A DNA stretch of 64,000 bases from Collybiopsis luxurians FD-317 M1 (Eukaryota; Basidiomycota; Agaricomycetes; Agaricales; Omphalotaceae). A model generated the notes under the pieces. That model worked only from the letters and a program-made list of their open reading frames with translations. It had not been told where the DNA came from and searched no databases. Shown here in pieces: positions 59,001-64,000 of the stretch. The number at the start of each line of letters is the position of its first letter. Positions within the stretch are counted from its first letter, which is position 1. The DNA lies in assembly GCA_000827265.1 (NCBI GenBank), contig KN834750.1, forward strand, positions 1 to 64,000, read 5' to 3'. The translations under genes were made by a program, and so were the position numbers.

Positions 59001-60482
59001 ATGGCATACAAGCCTTCCAAGTATCATGGATATCCAAAGCCTCCGCTGCTCAGCGTGCAGGACGTGCAGGACGTACTGGGCCTGGCCATTGCTATCGCCT
59101 CTTTTCATCTGCCCTTTATGAGCACCACTTTGACCCATTCTCCAAGCCTGAAATACTCCGAATGCCTATCGAGGGCGTTGTGCTTCAGATGAAGGGTATG
59201 CATATTGATGCCGTCGTCAATTTCCCCTTCCCCACACCGCCCGACCGCGTCAATCTGCAAAAGGCGGAAAAAGTGCTTCAACATCTCGGTGCGCTGACCA
59301 AGGATGGTCAAATAACTGAACTGGGTAAGACCATGTCATTGTTCCCGCTTTCGCCGCGGTTCTCCAGGATGCTTGTCAGTGGTCAGCAACACAAGTGTCT
59401 ACCGTATGTGATTGCCATTGTGTCTGCCTTGTCTGTAGGAGAACCGTTTCTGCACGAGGAAGCTTTATTAGCTTCTGCCGATAGCGACGAGGAGAAGGAC
59501 GAGGAAGAATTGGAACATCTTACCAGTGCCGCTGTTCGCGCCAAAGAAGCCCGTCGACTTCGTCGAAAACAATTTTTCTCCTCTCAGCATGTGAGCGGGT
59601 TCTCTCCTCAACGTAGACGTTATAATTGACGTTCTTCTCTCCGTAGACTCATTCGTCGCTGGGCGGTTTCACGAGTGATGTTTTCCGGATATTATCTGTC
59701 GTTGGCGCTTACGAGTACGCCGGTGGAGGTCTTTCCTTCTGCGCAGAGCAATTCGTGCGACCAAAGGTACGCACTTTGTTTTATGAGGTGTCTCTAGTCA
59801 TTGCTGAATGAAAGAGCAATATAGGCCATGGAAGAAATACACAAATTGCGCGCGCAGATCAGCAATATCGTTCAGACCAACTTTCCCGGCATAGACGCTG
59901 GTTTTGTCCCAAATTTGAACCCTCCAAGTGACCTGCAGGTCAGCAAGAGATTCTATACATGCTTGATTCGATTTGATGCCTTATCTGCCCATTTGTCACC
60001 AGATTAAAGTCTTGAGGCAACTCCTCACAGCCGCTTTCATCGATCAAGTGGCTGTCCGAAAAGATCGAGTGGACAAAAATGTTGCGGGTGGTGGTGTCCA
60101 GTATGCTTCGGCTCAAGGTGTGGCGTACAGGGCCTTGGGAATTGCGGAAGACGTTTTCATTCATCCTTCTTCCATCCTGTTCAAAGTCTCTCCCCCGGAA
60201 CATCTCGTATTCACTGAGGTCGTGCGAACGAGTCAGGTTTGGATTAAAGGTGAAATTTTTTTCATTTTTCATCTTTTAGTCAAGGCTTCCCTTTGCTGAC
60301 TTGTGTATACGTCTGTAGGTCTCACGGTTGTCAATCCTGTATGGTTATCGACTCTCGGAAAATCTTCTCTGTGTACCTTCTCAAAACCAATTAAGAACAC
60401 CGCAGGAGTAATGATGGTTACACCACATTTTGGACCGGAAGGTTGGGAGCTGCCACCTATCAAGGCGGAGCTCGCAAAATAG
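56031..60482 (+). CDS. DEAH-box RNA helicase Dhr1/Ecm16/DHX37
   Basis: A nucleolar helicase that releases U3 snoRNA from the early small ribosomal subunit. The ATG at 56031 gives [21 protein letters not shown] long disordered lead with an extreme Glu/Asp tract (about 57060-57150) precedes [17 protein letters not shown]. The helicase core then shows [14 protein letters not shown] (motif I, about 57560), [19 protein letters not shown] (Ia), DEAHERS (II, about 57920), [10 protein letters not shown] (III, after an intron), [32 protein letters not shown] (V) and [12 protein letters not shown] (VI). The helicase-associated and OB-fold parts end in [14 protein letters not shown] long acidic insert (58540-58690) sits between motifs III and V, as in Dhr1. 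At least twelve exons; about 1,200-1,300 residues. The Glu-rich insert and the C-terminal sequence point to Dhr1 rather than other DEAH enzymes. Confidence 0.9.
57060..57150 (+). repeat. GAG/GAT-rich low-complexity tract in coding sequence
   Basis: A purine-rich run encoding mostly Glu and Asp inside the helicase gene's disordered N-terminal region. It is a simple-sequence expansion on the coding strand. Confidence 0.85.
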
Positions 60483-60627
60483 CTGGTTTTATGTACGTTA
60501 GTAAAAGTACATTACATGCAATGCTAGGGATACAGTAATGTGCAATGCCAAAAATTAATTACAGTATAAACAGGGAGATGCACGGCAGTTCTGGGTGTGC
60601 CCGCAGTTGAGTCTAGAAAATTCTACG

Positions 60628-63600
60628 TTATGGACGCTGGGATACCAAATTTATGAGATGCGAAATGACATGAAAGTGTAGAATACGTACTTTATTTTTA
60701 TTTTTAGGTATGAACATTGTTGGCGCCTGTTTAGGTCGCTTCCGAGGAAGCGCATTGCTCGCGGATGGCTGAGTCTTGTCGTCGATTGGAGGTTTTGAAT
60801 CGATATTCGAGTCTTCTTGTTTCCTTTTGCCAATTTGCTTCTCTGTGGACGGCGATGAACCGGGTTTCGAGTCGAGACCCGAATCTTCTCGTTTCTTGCC
60901 GTTTTGCTTATCTGTGGACGGCGATGAATCGGTTTTCGAGTCGAGACCTGAATCTTGATTCCTTTTTCCGCTTTGCTTGTCTACGGACGGCGACGCGGGT
61001 TCATCGATATCCATTGGTTCGGGTGCAGTGACTGGCGGCCTTGGTGGAGGAGCCGGCTTTGGTGTACCGTTTGAAGCCGAGGCCTTCAACTCCTTTGGGG
61101 TAGAAAGACCTGGGTGTATCGGCGTAGACAATGAAGGGTTGATTTGTTTGGATTTTGGCCGTACCGATGATACCCGCGAAGGACTCTGGGATGTCGTGCT
61201 AGTGGCGGGTACCGTAAAGTACGAGGTGTCCGCCTTAGAAAAAGGTGCGAGATTAGTTTAAGCTAGAAGGAGAAGATGATCGCTCGCACCTCGGTGAAGA
61301 AGTTTCGGGATTTTGCATCCGCCACAATGGCTCGCCAAGTATCGTTACTACGTTCCAGCGTTGCTGCATTTCCAAGAATGAAAAGGGAAGATTTTGCTCG
61401 AGTAATAGCAACGTTCATTCGACGGATATCTGGCCATTCAACAAATGAGAATAGTTCAACGCTGAGAATGTGAACGAGCGTACCTTTGACGTGACCGATG
61501 CTCATAACGCCTGGGCTAGCTCTGACACAAGAAAGGATAATAACGTCCTTTTCTTGGCCCTGAAATCCATCCACAGTGCGAAAGTCGACTTGATTAAGGA
61601 CATCCCGACCGAATCTTTGTTCAAAGGCGGTCTTCAACTCTTTGATTTGCGCACTATACATTGAAACTATGCCAACACGAGAACTGAAATCGATCGAAGA
61701 AAAGTCTTTCCTCAAGCGATTGAACAATGCCACAGCGACCTGAGCTTCTACTTTATTCTTCGTCGACCGCGCACTCGATTCTTCAAGGCCCTTCACATCA
61801 AAGAAACGATACGTGCCGAACTTGGAATGCGCATGCCACGGCTGAGCTGTCTTTTTTGCCATATTGGGACCATCCTGCAATCGATCACTGTAGAAAATTT
61901 TGCTCGGTAGTTGACTGATTTCAGGGTGCATGCGGTACTGAATACTGAGCAGATGAACAGCGTCCGGACGTTGCTTTTGAAGGCGAACGAATAAAGATTG
62001 ATTATACTGAAACTTCGAAGCCTATAATGCCGTTGAGAATCCCCCTCTTTAGCTGGAAAAGGCTATACTCACTTCCATCGATATGACGGTTGGAGGGAGT
62101 TGTTGAGGATCGCCGACCATAACACAACGATTGCACTTATATTTCAGCGGTATTAACGAGCTGAGTTCGATAGCTTGCGCTGCTTCGTCTATGATGACCA
62201 TTTCAAATTCATACTGCTCGAGATTTTCGTGTCCTGTCCCAGAAAGTGTGCTGCAGATAACGTCTGCCTCTCGTAAAACCTCGTCACGTGCTCTACGACG
62301 GGCAGTGTCCATCGTTCGCGACTGAGAAGTATGCTTGTCCCGGAGACTGTCCAGACGCTGCCTCAAAGACGTAGACTTGATACTCAGCTGTTTCACTTCG
62401 GCTTCGACGGAATCCAGGCGAGCGCCGCTATCACGAAGTTTCTGGAGCTCTTGAATCTTGTCCAGACGGAGTTGCTTTACTGTTTGAAACTCCTGCCGAG
62501 CAGCAACCATCTCGTTTGCTGTCTCGCTTGATTCCTTTTGCCCACTGGCTCCAAGTTTATCTTCGACAAGAGCATCGAGGGAGACGTCCTTTACACTCAG
62601 GCTGATAGCTCGATCTGCTCCTGTTCGCACAACTTTCAAAGATCGGTATTTTTCCTTGAGTCTGTAGACAATCTCGTCTATAGCAGCATTGCTCGGAGCA
62701 CAAAGGAGAACCTTGCGTTTTTCGACGTTCTTCGAAACCTGAGGTTGTGATGCTGATATGAGAGCACATATGGTCGATGTTTTGCCGGTTCCCGGAGGTC
62801 TAGCAAAGAAGAGTCGTCAGACTGTAACATCACATTGACAGAATATGTTCATACCCTTGAATAAGAACGAAACCATCGGTTTTAAGAGAACAAGCAATCG
62901 CTTTAGCTTGCGGTTCATTCACTTTATATTTTTCTGTAACTTGTTGAATCTCTCTAGAGTCCACCCTTGAAGGAAGAGCGAGATGAGGGCGCAATATCCA
63001 ATCGGCAAAATCATAATACTCCGCCGCAACAAGGGCTGCATATTCTCGATGCAGGGTACTGAGACTGTCATCACAGTCAATAGAATGACCCCCCCATGAG
63101 ATATAGAATACTCGCCTGAACACCTTTGAGATCCGCCAATGAGTTTGGATGCCAAGTCCAGGATCTCGAGCACCAGGAGCAAAATAGCAACGCAAACCTG
63201 CTTCAGCCGGCTCTCTGTTAGGGCGTCGGAAACTCATTGCTTTAGCAAGAACCGTCGCTTTGCCTTCAGGGTGGCGAAGCAACACCACATCGTTCTCAGT
63301 TAAAAACCATTCCTTGGCCAAATCCTCGTCAAAAATCACCTCGACGTCAGACCACTGGCCGTTATACTGTTTAGAGGTGATCCTGCATTGAAAGCTTTCC
63401 GAAGTCTCATCCTTGGATTGCAGCAATTGAGCCCAGCATTCCGATAGCAAGAGCGGCTCAAAAATGGCCCGATAATGATTGAAGTCAGAAAATGTGTCGG
63501 GGACCCTACGTAACTGCAACCGGGTGTTGGGAGGAGCATCCCCTGCGTGCTCGTAATCCCAGGATAGCAAGGTTTTATGTAGCGCTGATATGTCAGGTTT

Positions 63601-64000
63601 GAATCGTAAAGCTTTATTTCGAACTTCATCTCGTTTTGAAAGCCTAGCCTCTGTCGCATTCTTTTTAAGATTCGGCAGGTCCAACATCTTGACTTGACGT
63701 CGCTCAACTGGCTTCCGAACTTTCGGCGATTTCTGCAGTTTAGTCAAGCTAGCTAGAGCAGTCGCCTGGCTCTCTTCCTCTGCGCTTTCTTCGGATTCTG
63801 ACTGGGAATCAGAGTCACCAGCGGGCATTTTATTAGTCATTGCTGACTTGACAGATGGTGCAGGAACTTGTGCAGAAGGGGCAGAAGATTTGCGGAACTT
63901 GGCCATGGAAGTAGCAGCATCCAGCTTTTCCTGATCTGTGGGGGAGAAGCGAGGAGTCTTTGCCTTTGACGTGGAAGATATGGAATCCGATGTTTTATGT
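60628..64000 (-). CDS. Sen1/senataxin-type RNA/DNA helicase, 5' end missing
   Basis: A superfamily 1 helicase that ends non-coding Pol II transcription and removes R-loops. The window contains the C-terminal part, roughly 1,000 residues; the N-terminal region lies beyond 64000. Visible blocks are SRDEVRNKALRFKPDISALH-like linker sequence, KYKVNEPQAKAIACSLK (Q motif), FVLIQGPPGTGKTSTICALI (motif I across an intron), LLCAPSNAAIDEIV (Ia), EMVIIDEAAQAIELSSLIPL (II), VMVGDPQQLPPTV (III), SIQYRMHPEIS (IV), DFRTVDGFQGQEKDVIILSC (V) and MNVAITRAKSSLFILGN (VI). A coiled stalk (about 62560-62330) is inserted between Ia and II, as in Sen1. The disordered C-terminus holds three copies of a 23-residue repeat and a basic RKRPKQ signal. 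The last intron leads to the stop at 60628. Confidence 0.92.
60780..60995 (-). repeat. Three tandem 69-bp coding repeats in the Sen1 tail
   Basis: The protein phrase SPSTDKQNGKKREDSGLDSK occurs three times with changes (SVDKQSGKRNQDSGLDSK, STDKQNGKKREDSGLDSK, STEKQIGKRKQEDSNIDSK). The spacing of about 23 residues keeps the reading frame. It is disordered, charged sequence, so the copy number may vary between strains. Confidence 0.85.

Overview
The window looks like nuclear DNA of a filamentous basidiomycete (Agaricomycete type). Genes are packed on both strands and cut by many 47-68 nt introns with GT...CTAAC/CTAAT...AG signals. The families fit: an STE3 pheromone-receptor GPCR, a Rictor-type TORC2 subunit, an Agaricomycete-style F-box protein, a CE16/GDSL esterase and CENP-C with a cupin end. 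There is no operon structure. All identities come from reading the sequence; no database search was run.

Layout. 1-1.7 kb: non-coding, with nested direct and inverted repeats. 1.7-6.8 kb (-): Rictor/Ste20/Avo3. 7.1-7.7 kb (+): NADAR/YbiA-like protein. 8.2-8.9 kb (+): small secreted protein in four exons. 9.2-10.9 kb (-): STE3-like receptor. 11-14.6 kb: decayed DNA holding an aldo-keto reductase pseudogene. 14.7-15.9 kb (+): VAP/Scs2. 16.2-17.7 kb (-): GDSL esterase. 17.9-18.1 kb: a foldback (MITE-like) element. 18.3-23.5 kb (-): full-length ABCB transporter. 24.5-26.6 kb (-): Ypk1/Gad8-type AGC kinase. 26.9-31.2 kb (-): MSH5. 31.4-32.6 kb (-): HMG-CoA lyase. 33.0-34.3 kb (-): prohibitin-2. 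34.5-35.7 kb (+): PQ-loop vacuolar transporter. 36.4-38.2 kb (+): F-box protein. 38.6-40.6 kb (-): CENP-C/Mif2. 40.7-42.4 kb (+): mitochondrial tRNA 2-thiouridylase. 42.8-43.5 kb (-): unknown membrane protein, with a decayed partial copy at 44.5 kb. 45.1-46.5 kb (-): unknown Ser/Pro-rich protein. 47.1-49.0 kb (-): coiled-coil protein. 49.1-50.9 kb (+): SANT protein resembling Rrn5. 51.2-52.9 kb (-): RING/TRAF zinc-finger protein. 54.3-55.1 kb (-): membrane protein with a His-rich tail. 56.0-60.5 kb (+): DEAH helicase Dhr1/DHX37. 60.6-64.0 kb (-): SEN1/senataxin, cut by the window edge.

Some genes share a pathway although they are not an operon. Rictor (TORC2) and the Ypk1/Gad8-type kinase that TORC2 activates lie 18 kb apart. 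HMG-CoA lyase, prohibitin-2 and the tRNA thiouridylase are mitochondrial. The Rrn5-like factor and Dhr1/DHX37 both serve ribosome production. Several pairs are divergent with very short shared promoters; one of these, between CENP-C and the thiouridylase, holds a perfect 16-bp palindrome with a CACGTG core.

The items most worth a second look are the STE3 receptor with no detectable CaaX pheromone gene beside it, the disabled aldo-keto reductase, the foldback element, the decayed duplicate of the unknown membrane protein, and the N-terminal plus C-terminal targeting signals of HMG-CoA lyase.
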